Part shown: piece by piece, positions 43,130 through 50,878 of the stretch
How the letters are laid out: every line of letters begins with the position of its first letter
Position numbering within the stretch: position 1 is the first letter of the stretch
From: Streptomyces sp. TSRI0281
GTDB lineage: Bacteria; Actinomycetota; Actinomycetes; Streptomycetales; Streptomycetaceae
Assembly (NCBI RefSeq): GCF_001905125.1
Contig: NZ_LWLE01000009.1
Coordinates: forward strand, 62,001-126,000
DNA: 64,000 bases
Direction: 5' to 3'
Program-made: the position numbers and the translations under genes
Notes under the pieces: generated by a model
Database searches by the model: none
Told to the model about the DNA's origin: nothing
What the model saw: only the letters and a program-made list of their open reading frames with translations

Positions 43130-45514
43130 TCACTGCGATCCGCCTGCGCCATGGCTCTCCTTGATGGCCTTGGCGATGGCGCGCTGCTTCGCCGCGTTGC
43201 GGACGGCGGATTCGTAGGCGCGCAGCTTCGGGATCTCCTCGGCGGTCCTGCCGAAGTGGCTGTAGTAGATCTCGGCGGCCTGGACGGACTCGCCGCCCTG
43301 GCGGAGAACCGCCCGGTAGAGGAAGGTCTTGGCGACGTGGGCCTGCCGCTGGACGGGTACGAGGTCCCAGATGACGAGGCCGCTCGGCGAGCGCGTGACG
43401 AGGTCCGGTCTGAGGTCGCCCAGCAGACGGACGGCTCCCGATTTCTCCGATCGGAACAGGGACTTCAGGTTGCTCGCGTAGTCGGCCACCTCCGGGGTGT
43501 TGGCGACGAAGGTCTCGACGGGCGTGTCGAGGAGGGACGGGGGGAGTTTCGCGAACTCCCGCAGCGGCTGCTCGCTGAAGGCCTCGAAGACGGCGGATGG
43601 GAAGTGCTTCTTGACCAGGTCGCTGAGCGCCTTGTGCATGCGCGAGCCCCGCCCCGTCGCGGAGAATTCCGCGCTGCCCGCCATGCCCTCGACCTCGGTG
43701 AGGGCCTGGACCACGAGGGGTTCCAGGTTCTGCGGGGTCACCGAGGCGGCATCGGCCGCCGCCGCGGCGCCGGCTTCGGCCGGGTCCGTCGCCGCCTTCT
43801 TCTCCGCATCGGTCAACAGCTGGAACAGCTCGTCGAGTTCGGCGCCCGTCAGCGGCGCCTTGTCCGTCCCCAGAGCCTTGACGATCTCGTTCCTGGCCAG
43901 CGAGGACGTGCCCTTGACCTTGGGGCTGGAGATCCCGACGTCCTCACCGACCATCATGAGGGTGATCCCGCCCGGGGCGCTGAGGTTGAGCACGTGCTTC
44001 TCGGACAGGAGGAACCGCAGGACGTCCATGAAGCTCAGCCCGAATTCCTTCAGGGCGGCCACCCCGATCCGGGCCACGGTGACGCTCAGTTGCGCCACCC
44101 GCCGGGCGATCGCGGGCACGGACTTCAGGGCCGTCCACGTCGTCCACACGAAGACCACGATCTGCCCGATGATCCGGCCGAGGTCGAAGAACTCCCGCTG
44201 CTCGAACCTCTCCATGGCCGTGGCGACGAGCAGGTTCACCCCCGTCACGCCGGTGACGAGCGGATTCTCGACGAGGAGCACGATGCCCTGCCAGAGCTGG
44301 TGCCGCTCCTGCGCGAGCCGCTCCGAGGCGGCGGAGCCCGCGAGGATGCCGATGATCTCGACGATCTGGTAGTAGCTCTCACCGGCGCCCCACACGATCC
44401 CGCCGACCAGCGCGGCGACATCGGCGGCGTCCAGCTCGGAGTGCTTCAGCACATACGCCCGCGGCACACCGCGCTCGCTCAGGAAACGGCGGAACTCGTG
44501 TGCCCGGGCCCAGGCGAGCACCGTGCCGAGATGGCCGAGCCCGCGCAGCTCCTCCAGGGCGGCCATGAGCCCGTCGTGGTCGAGATCGCGCAGGTACGCC
44601 GTGAGGAGCCCCGTCGCGACGCTCGCCGGAGACGTCGGTCCCAGATGCGGGAGCGCCGCCACGATCAGGGCCACCGCCTGCTTGGGGTCCCCGGCCTTCC
44701 GCCCGGCGGAGGCGGTGGCGGGCGCGGGGGGAGGTGCCGCGCCGATGTCCGTCGTGTACGCGACGATGCCTGCCCGCACCGGATCGACGTCCCGGGTGAG
44801 AACGAGCAGCGCGGTGTCCTGCCGGCCCCCGTCCGCCGCGACCCGCTGAACGGCGTACGCGGCCCCCGGGGCCCCCGCCGCGAGGATGCCGAGCCGGTCG
44901 CGGGAGACGGGATGCAGATAGAACGTCCCAGGACCCAGCCGGGCCGACACCGTCGCCGGTCCCGGCGGGGTGCCACCGCCGGTCGTGGGCATCAGATGCG
45001 CCGAAGTCTGTCCGAACCAGAGGGTGTTGACCGTGATCCGGCCGAGGGGCGCGGCCCGGAACGCGGGGCCCATCCGGTCCCGTACGGCCGAGAGCGCGGC
45101 CATCGGGGCTGCGCTGCCCACGGCCGACGGGTCGGGCCGCAGACGCCCCGCACGCCCGCCCGGGTTCAGCGCCCCGGAGCCGGACCGGCTCCCCGGCCCG
45201 AGACCGCCGATCGGCCGCCCGGTCGTCCCTCCGGTTCGCGCCGCCCGCCCGCCCCGCACCGGCAGGACCACCGGCCGGCCCTCGCCGTCGAAGCTGGGTA
45301 CCCGGTAGCCGTCCGGCACGGCCCGCCCCGGCGCGTACGGCTCGCGCGGCGGCCCACCGGTCCCCCGCGCGTCGCCACCGCTCGGTGTGGCGAGCCGGAT
45401 CGCCGCCACCACCGCCTCGCGCACCACCTGCTCCAGGCGCCGCGCCGCCTCGGGGGAAAGCCCCTCGGGACAGGGCTGCCGCTCGGGCAGGTGGTAGTGC
45501 CGCTCCGGCGTCAT
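43130..45514 (-). CDS. Large cargo/effector-like protein 2 of the contractile injection system, possible nuclease tip
   Basis: 794 residues; its ATG overlaps the stop of effector 1 (ATGA) and it is the last gene of the operon. The N-terminus carries DGYRVPSFDGEGRP (68-81), closely matching DGYAVPSYDGEGRP in effector 1. A middle region has hydrophobic segments (IIGQIVVFVWTTWTALKSV; a helix near SFMDVLRFLL). The C-terminal ~110 residues contain RPDLV (702-706) and VIWDLVPVQ (D717) followed by a helix QRQAHVAKTFLYRAVLRQ, reminiscent of PD-(D/E)XK nuclease toxins, although the canonical Lys is not in the usual position. It looks like a modular cargo protein with an exchangeable tip. Enzyme type is tentative. 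No immunity gene follows: the next gene is a convergent exporter. Confidence 0.65.
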   Translation of the reverse strand: MTPERHYHLPERQPCPEGLSPEAARRLEQVVREAVVAAIRLATPSGGDARGTGGPPREPYAPGRAVPDGYRVPSFDGEGRPVVLPVRGGRAARTGGTTGRPIGGLGPGSRSGSGALNPGGRAGRLRPDPSAVGSAAPMAALSAVRDRMGPAFRAAPLGRITVNTLWFGQTSAHLMPTTGGGTPPGPATVSARLGPGTFYLHPVSRDRLGILAAGAPGAAYAVQRVAADGGRQDTALLVLTRDVDPVRAGIVAYTTDIGAAPPPAPATASAGRKAGDPKQAVALIVAALPHLGPTSPASVATGLLTAYLRDLDHDGLMAALEELRGLGHLGTVLAWARAHEFRRFLSERGVPRAYVLKHSELDAADVAALVGGIVWGAGESYYQIVEIIGILAGSAASERLAQERHQLWQGIVLLVENPLVTGVTGVNLLVATAMERFEQREFFDLGRIIGQIVVFVWTTWTALKSVPAIARRVAQLSVTVARIGVAALKEFGLSFMDVLRFLLSEKHVLNLSAPGGITLMMVGEDVGISSPKVKGTSSLARNEIVKALGTDKAPLTGAELDELFQLLTDAEKKAATDPAEAGAAAAADAASVTPQNLEPLVVQALTEVEGMAGSAEFSATGRGSRMHKALSDLVKKHFPSAVFEAFSEQPLREFAKLPPSLLDTPVETFVANTPEVADYASNLKSLFRSEKSGAVRLLGDLRPDLVTRSPSGLVIWDLVPVQRQAHVAKTFLYRAVLRQGGESVQAAEIYYSHFGRTAEEIPKLRAYESAVRNAAKQRAIAKAIKESHGAGGSQ

Positions 45515-48500
45515 TCGGCCCACCTTCCGCCGACCAGCCGGTACACCTTGCTGGTGTCGTCGGCGGTGATCTCGAACACGATGTCCGGATGGAGCCTGCT
45601 GAGCGTGCCGATCACCCCTTGCTCCACCCTCCCGGTGAGCCCGGCGGCGCACGACGAGCACACCTCCTGGTCGACCCGGATCCACACCGTGCGCCCGCGG
45701 GCCGCCGCCAGCTCGGCGGGGGTGAAGCCCTTGATCCGGTTGCTGAGTTGCTGGCCCACCGCCTGCTCGGCGTGGCCGTGAGCCTTGATGTTCGTGACCT
45801 TCGACCCGGGCCGGATCTGGTGCGTCGGCTCGTACTCGCCGAGCGCCAGGAAGGAGCCCCCGTCGAAGCGCTGCTCCGCCAGGGCGGGAATGTCCGACCG
45901 GGCGACGGCGATCGTTCCCTGATAACCGGCCGCCGCCTTGGCCGTCGGCGGGACCGGCTCCCCCTCCTCCCCGCCACCCCATGTGCGCTTCTTCTCCCAG
46001 CCGCGAGGATCCTTGCGCGGCACTTGCCGTGGATCGTCCGGGGGCAGTTGGGCGCGCCGCGCCTCGACGTCCGCCCGTACCTCGGTCAGGTCCTGCCTGA
46101 GCCGGTCCTGCACGGCTGCCGAGGACGGCTTGAGGTCCGGCCCCCAGCGGCGGCCCGGACCGCCGTAGCGTCGGTTCAGCTCCGCCGTGGCCAGCGGATC
46201 GCCCGGTTCCAGGGCGCGCAGCTCCGCGTGCGTGGCCGTCCGGTACCAGTGCAGCGCGGCCATGGCCTCCGGGTCGCCGGCCCGGGCGGCCGCTTCCAGT
46301 TCCTTGCGCGTCCGCCAGCGCGGCGGCGGCCCTGCGGGCCGAACCGGTCCCGGGGAAGGGGCCTTTGGGGGCAGTACGGGCGGCGGGGTCCCGGGCGGCA
46401 CCGGGGTCTCGGTGGCGTGCGGATCGGCCTTCGGTACGCCGGCCTTCGGCACGGCGCCGCGCGGCGCCGCCTCCGCCCCGGTTACGGCCTTCGGCGCCGC
46501 CGGGCCACTGGTCGTGCGGAGCCGGGCCAGCTCTTCGCCCACCTCGTCCAACCGCTCCCCCACCGCCTTCGCCCAGGTACCGGCCTCTGCCTCCCGCAGC
46601 GTTCCGGCGAGCGTCTGCTCCATCCGCTGCTGCCCCACGGCCGAGGCAGCCCCCCACTGTTCGGCCGTCGTCCCCTGCCCGGCGAACAGCTGCGCGATGA
46701 ATGCCGCCTTCGCCACCGTGGGGCCGAGCCGCTTGGTGACGGCCTCATGGGCACGGCGCAGCACCGGATCCCCGACGAACGAGAAGAACAACCCGATGAG
46801 CGCACCCGACCCCATCGCCCCCACATAGGCCCTGATGTCGGAGCCGGTGCCGCCGCGCAGGGTGACGTCGACCAGGTCGTGCGCGAACACGTCGAGCGCA
46901 GCCGTCGAGGCGCCCGACACGACGCCCATGGTCAGTTTCCGGGCGACGCCGGTGGCGACCCTGTTCCGCAGCAGCCGCGTGCTGAGGGTGCCCACCGCGT
47001 TTCCCGCCCCCGTGCCGAACCGGAAGCCCACCGCCCCCAGGTAGCCCTCCAGGGCCGCCATCGCCACCCCCTCGGGGGTCAGGTGCTCGTCCCCGAAGAC
47101 GACCTTGAGGACGTACAGGAGCTCCGAGAACGTGATGCTGCCCGCGATGGCGCGCAGCCCGCCGCCCAGTTGGACGGCGAACCGGAGCAGGATGACGACG
47201 ATCCCCGTCGCCCAGCCCACGACGAGCGCGCCCACGCCCACCACGATCAGGTTCACGACTTCGAGCGCCTCGCCGGACCGCAGCATGCCCCACTGCACGA
47301 GCCGCGTCTCGAACTCGCCGAACGGCTCGACCAGCGGTCCCGCGGTGCGGTGCCACTCCTCGCCGCTGCCGACGGTCCGCGAGACGATCTCGAACCGGAG
47401 GTCGTACGAGGGAAGGCCGTCCCGCTCTGCCGCGATCACTTCGAGGAGCCGGATCGTGTACTCGACGTCGACCTTCTCGAAGTCGTCCTCCGTGAGCCCA
47501 GCGGCCCTCGTCGCGCGGGCGAGCGCCAGCGCGGAGAACTGCTTGGCGTCGTACACCTCGGTGTCCTGCCCGGTGAGGATCTCCTCGACCAGCCGGTGCC
47601 GTTCACGGAGCAGGTGCTCGCGCAGCGCCTCCACCTTGCCGTGCTTCGGCCGCAGCCCGGACACCCGCCGGGAGTAGATCTCGTCGCCCTTCATCAGGAC
47701 CTCGCCGGCCGGCACCCTCCGGGCCTCCTCGTGGTCCAGCAGAATCGCCCCCCGGCCCGTGCCGCCCGGCACGTACGCGTGCAGCGCGGTCGAGGCCCGC
47801 TCCGCGGCGAGGGCGGTGCGCAGCCGCTGGACCCGGGCGTGGCGGGCGTACGGGGTGACCGCGCAGTGCTGGAGCAGCCGGGCCCGCAGCGCGAACCGGC
47901 CCGTGCCGTCCACCGCGTCGAACACCTCGTCCAGGGCGCCTTCCCGTTCCAGCTCGGCGAGTACGTACGTGAAGAGGCTGCCGAGGCGGCCCCGGACATG
48001 CGGCGCACCCACCTCGTCGAGCAGCGCGTCCGTCGCGCGGCCCGCGTCCTCACCGGCCCTGAGCCGGGCGAGGAGCAGCCGGACGAGTTGCCGGGCCACC
48101 GGCCGGAAGATCGCGGCGCCGATCCGTTCGGGCGTCAGGTCCAGATGGGCGCGGGCGTACAGCACCCGGGTCCCCGGTTCGTCAGGCCACTCCGCCCGCC
48201 GCCGCACCGGCTCGGGCAGCCCCGGGAAGTCCTGCCCCTCCTGCGTGAACAGCCGCGCGGCGGGCTCCCGGTGCGGGGCCGCGCCGCCCGTGTGCCGGTC
48301 GAGCAGCAGGAACACGACATCCTCCCGCACCCGGCCGTCGGCGCCGCGCGCCGGACCCGACGAGGGGCGGACCACGGCGGACCGGATCCACACCGTGACC
48401 TCCTCGGCGCCGAACTCCTGCGCGTACTGTTCCCAGGGCACGCCCGTCACCTGGGCGAACAGGACCGGGTCGACGCAGAAACCGGCTTCGCGCACCGGCA

Positions 48501-49236
48501 CGGTGAAGCCGAGCCCCGACCCGAGGACGGCGACGTCCGTGATGTCGATCCTCGGCAGCGGCATGACCGCGAACAGGACATGCCCGGACTGCAGAGCCGG
48601 GATACGTGCGGCGACCGGGCCGCCCCGGTCGAGCGCGTGGAGCGCGCGCAGGGCGGCGGACGAGGCGGTCAGCACCCACGCCGGCTCGGTGCGCCCCTCC
48701 CCCGGCGTCGCCGGCCGTTTCGCCTGCGCCGTCCGGCGGAGCAGCTCCTCGCCCAGCTCCTCCGGCAGGGTGGGGGCGTCGACCCGCACGAGTGAGACCT
48801 CCAGCGGGAACTCCACGCCCGTCTGCGCCTCGTACAGCACCGCGAACGGCAGCGGATGGCCGAGGACCTCCGCGACGAAGGCCAGGTAGCGGTCGACCGC
48901 CACCCGCGTCCGGACCGTGCGTACCACGGTCCACGGCTTCTCCGGGGCCTTGCCCCGCACCGGGATCCTGGTCGGCCGTCCCTCGCCGTCGTACGACGGC
49001 ACGGCGTACCCGTCCGCCGCCTCCCGCCCGCCGTCGAACGTCTCCCCACCCCTGCCCGGACCGTGCCCGGACCCGTACCGGGGCAGCATCCGCTCGGCCC
49101 GGACGAGCCGCGCGGCGACGGCGCTGGTGAGCCGCTGCCGCAGCGCCTCCAGGGCCTCCGGCCCGGGTTCGCCCACGAGCGAGACCCGGACCGGCACGCG
49201 GATGTGGATCTCACCCATGCCTGTCGCCGCTCTCAC
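45511..49236 (-). CDS. Large cargo/effector-like protein 1 with C-terminal deaminase-type toxin domain
   Basis: 1241 residues from a GTG directly after the stop of the previous gene; an ATG at 49218 is the alternative start. The N-terminal DGYAVPSYDGEGRP (75-88) is shared with effector 2. The centre has membrane-type segments (NLIVVGVGALVVGWATGIVV and neighbours), then an Ala/Pro-rich linker (PVPPGTPPPVLPPKAPSPGP). The C-terminal ~110 residues have HGHAEQAV (H1155-A-E1157) and VCSSC (C1193, C1196) with VWIRVDQE before the cysteine pair. This HAE...CxxC zinc signature belongs to the cytidine-deaminase superfamily as seen in polymorphic toxins. Placed at the end of an injection-system operon, it is probably the delivered toxin that edits a nucleic acid or nucleotide in target cells (inference). 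Confidence 0.72.
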   Translation of the reverse strand: MRAATGMGEIHIRVPVRVSLVGEPGPEALEALRQRLTSAVAARLVRAERMLPRYGSGHGPGRGGETFDGGREAADGYAVPSYDGEGRPTRIPVRGKAPEKPWTVVRTVRTRVAVDRYLAFVAEVLGHPLPFAVLYEAQTGVEFPLEVSLVRVDAPTLPEELGEELLRRTAQAKRPATPGEGRTEPAWVLTASSAALRALHALDRGGPVAARIPALQSGHVLFAVMPLPRIDITDVAVLGSGLGFTVPVREAGFCVDPVLFAQVTGVPWEQYAQEFGAEEVTVWIRSAVVRPSSGPARGADGRVREDVVFLLLDRHTGGAAPHREPAARLFTQEGQDFPGLPEPVRRRAEWPDEPGTRVLYARAHLDLTPERIGAAIFRPVARQLVRLLLARLRAGEDAGRATDALLDEVGAPHVRGRLGSLFTYVLAELEREGALDEVFDAVDGTGRFALRARLLQHCAVTPYARHARVQRLRTALAAERASTALHAYVPGGTGRGAILLDHEEARRVPAGEVLMKGDEIYSRRVSGLRPKHGKVEALREHLLRERHRLVEEILTGQDTEVYDAKQFSALALARATRAAGLTEDDFEKVDVEYTIRLLEVIAAERDGLPSYDLRFEIVSRTVGSGEEWHRTAGPLVEPFGEFETRLVQWGMLRSGEALEVVNLIVVGVGALVVGWATGIVVILLRFAVQLGGGLRAIAGSITFSELLYVLKVVFGDEHLTPEGVAMAALEGYLGAVGFRFGTGAGNAVGTLSTRLLRNRVATGVARKLTMGVVSGASTAALDVFAHDLVDVTLRGGTGSDIRAYVGAMGSGALIGLFFSFVGDPVLRRAHEAVTKRLGPTVAKAAFIAQLFAGQGTTAEQWGAASAVGQQRMEQTLAGTLREAEAGTWAKAVGERLDEVGEELARLRTTSGPAAPKAVTGAEAAPRGAVPKAGVPKADPHATETPVPPGTPPPVLPPKAPSPGPVRPAGPPPRWRTRKELEAAARAGDPEAMAALHWYRTATHAELRALEPGDPLATAELNRRYGGPGRRWGPDLKPSSAAVQDRLRQDLTEVRADVEARRAQLPPDDPRQVPRKDPRGWEKKRTWGGGEEGEPVPPTAKAAAGYQGTIAVARSDIPALAEQRFDGGSFLALGEYEPTHQIRPGSKVTNIKAHGHAEQAVGQQLSNRIKGFTPAELAAARGRTVWIRVDQEVCSSCAAGLTGRVEQGVIGTLSRLHPDIVFEITADDTSKVYRLVGGRWAE

Positions 49237-50253
49237 CTACTCGGTGACCAGGACCATGACGCGCAGGCCTGAGCCGACCAGTTCCTTCTCGTCGTGGAGG
49301 GTGATGTCGAAGGTGTGCAGACTCCCGACCGGGGCCTCGGGATCGATCTGGACCTCCAGTTCGCTGGGGATGTCCTGCGGCATCTTCGCGTCCCTCTCGA
49401 AGGTCTGGCCGAAACCGGGAATCCCTTCGGCCTTCAGATCGAAGGAGAGCGGGCGCGGGCCCCGTGCGATGCGCTCGGTGCCCCACGAGGTCTTGAGCCG
49501 CAGCTCACCGTCTTTGGATTCGGAACCGTTGAACTCGATCTCGCGCTGACGGGAGAGGATGAACAACTCGTCCGCGGTGAAGCCGTCGATGTCCACGAGA
49601 TCCATCTTGATCTGGTACGCACGCGGGTGCACGGTGGGCGATGAGGGCCGGGTCGTGTACACCACCTTCACCGGCTGCTGGATGGCCTGCTGAGTGGCAG
49701 GCAGGAGCTGGATGTTGCGCTGGCACTGGTGCGAATCCCCGTTGGGATTGAAAGGGTTCTCGTCCTGCGAGACGATCTCGTGGCTGCCCGGGTCCGGAGG
49801 GAGGGGGAAGGACCCTTCCTCGGTCTGGAAGACGTTGGCGATGAGGCACATGTGCCCGTCACCCTTGAGGTCGCCCGGTACGGGCGTCCACGGGCCGATC
49901 TTGACGACATTGCCGTCGTCCGCGGCGTTGGTACCGGAGCCCGACGGGATCCCCAGCTTCGCACCGTTGTTCTTGATGCAGTCGTTGAACGTCACCGGAA
50001 CGCCCACGGTCGGGGTGAAGATGAACGTCTGGACCTGAACGTTCTTCATCTCCTGCTGGCTCTTGTTGGAGACGCGGACGTGGATGAAGGACGGCTGGCC
50101 GACCTTCGCCTTGTCGATGCCCGGTTCGAGCCAGATGCTGGCGTTGGCCCAGAACGGGGGATCCTCCCGGGTCCATGGCCGGGTCCCGTCGTCGACGGCC
50201 GGGCCGGTGGCCCTGCCGTAGTCGACGCTGACGTAGAGGTTTCCTTCTCCCAT
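49237..50253 (-). CDS. Distal structural/adhesin-like protein of the injection system
   Basis: 338 residues, beta-rich. MGEGNLYVSVDYGRATGPAV at the start, an Ig-like stretch (IHVRVSNKSQQEMKNVQVQT), and a C-terminal domain (ELEVQIDPEAPVGSLHTFDI, SGLRVMVLVTE). I do not recognise a named family. Position after the wedge proteins and before the toxins fits a fibre, collar or effector-loading protein. ATG 50253 has GGCTCCCCATG context with AAAGCAGG upstream; 13 bp separate it from the previous gene. Confidence 0.6.
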   Translation of the reverse strand: MGEGNLYVSVDYGRATGPAVDDGTRPWTREDPPFWANASIWLEPGIDKAKVGQPSFIHVRVSNKSQQEMKNVQVQTFIFTPTVGVPVTFNDCIKNNGAKLGIPSGSGTNAADDGNVVKIGPWTPVPGDLKGDGHMCLIANVFQTEEGSFPLPPDPGSHEIVSQDENPFNPNGDSHQCQRNIQLLPATQQAIQQPVKVVYTTRPSSPTVHPRAYQIKMDLVDIDGFTADELFILSRQREIEFNGSESKDGELRLKTSWGTERIARGPRPLSFDLKAEGIPGFGQTFERDAKMPQDIPSELEVQIDPEAPVGSLHTFDITLHDEKELVGSGLRVMVLVTE

Positions 50254-50266
50254 GGGGAGCCTGCTT

Positions 50267-50878
50267 TCAGTCGAGGATGTACGAGATCTGGAGAGAGGTG
50301 ATGGTGGCGCTGCCCGCGCCGGCACCGATGAGGGTGGCCCTCACGGCGTAGCGGAACGCGGCCATGTCGACGCGCTCCTTGCCCGGTGCGATGTCCTGGG
50401 GGCTGTCGTACGTGCCGGTGCCGTTGACCACGGACAGGATCTCCTGGGCCGGGGCCGGCTGGACGGTCGAGCGGACCAGAGCGATGGTCAGCGAGCCGCC
50501 GGTGGTGTTCTTGCCCAGGGCACGGAACTTCAGCAGCTTCGCTCCGTCCGGCGGAGTGACGGCGATGATCCCCCGTGCGGTCTCCGACGAACCCGGACGG
50601 CCCGCGACGCCGGTGGTGTCCAGCTCCCAGTTCGTTTCGCCCGCCAATGGCGCGAACACCGGCGCCACCGACAGTTTTCGCTCGACCGCCACGGGCGGCG
50701 CCCCGCTGGTCTTGATCGCGGTGTCAATGGTCTTCACCACCCCCGACAGCGTCTCCAGGTCCTTCTGCAGCGTGTCGAAACGGATGTTGAAGCCGTTCGG
50801 GCCGCTCGCGGAGACCCGGTCGCGGTTGTCCACCCAGGTGGTGTGCTTGAACGTCGGGGTGAAGACGATGTCGGTCAT
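50267..50878 (-). CDS. Injection-system accessory structural protein (203 aa)
   Basis: 203 residues, start overlapping the previous stop (ATGA). MTDIVFTPTFKHTTWVDNRD, then a short helical region (FDTLQKDLETLSGVVKTIDT) and a long beta-rich domain ending SATITSLQISYILD. The N-terminal helix plus beta sandwich resembles small fibre or fibre-tip proteins. Unassigned family; role inferred from operon position only. Confidence 0.5.
   Translation of the reverse strand: MTDIVFTPTFKHTTWVDNRDRVSASGPNGFNIRFDTLQKDLETLSGVVKTIDTAIKTSGAPPVAVERKLSVAPVFAPLAGETNWELDTTGVAGRPGSSETARGIIAVTPPDGAKLLKFRALGKNTTGGSLTIALVRSTVQPAPAQEILSVVNGTGTYDSPQDIAPGKERVDMAAFRYAVRATLIGAGAGSATITSLQISYILD

Noticed and set aside
42980..48795. 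Two long plus-strand open frames (~933 and ~1136 codons) opposite the effector genes
   Set aside because: Low-complexity Arg/Pro/Gly composition, no motifs or ribosome-binding sites. The minus-strand effectors have coupled starts and recognisable domains.
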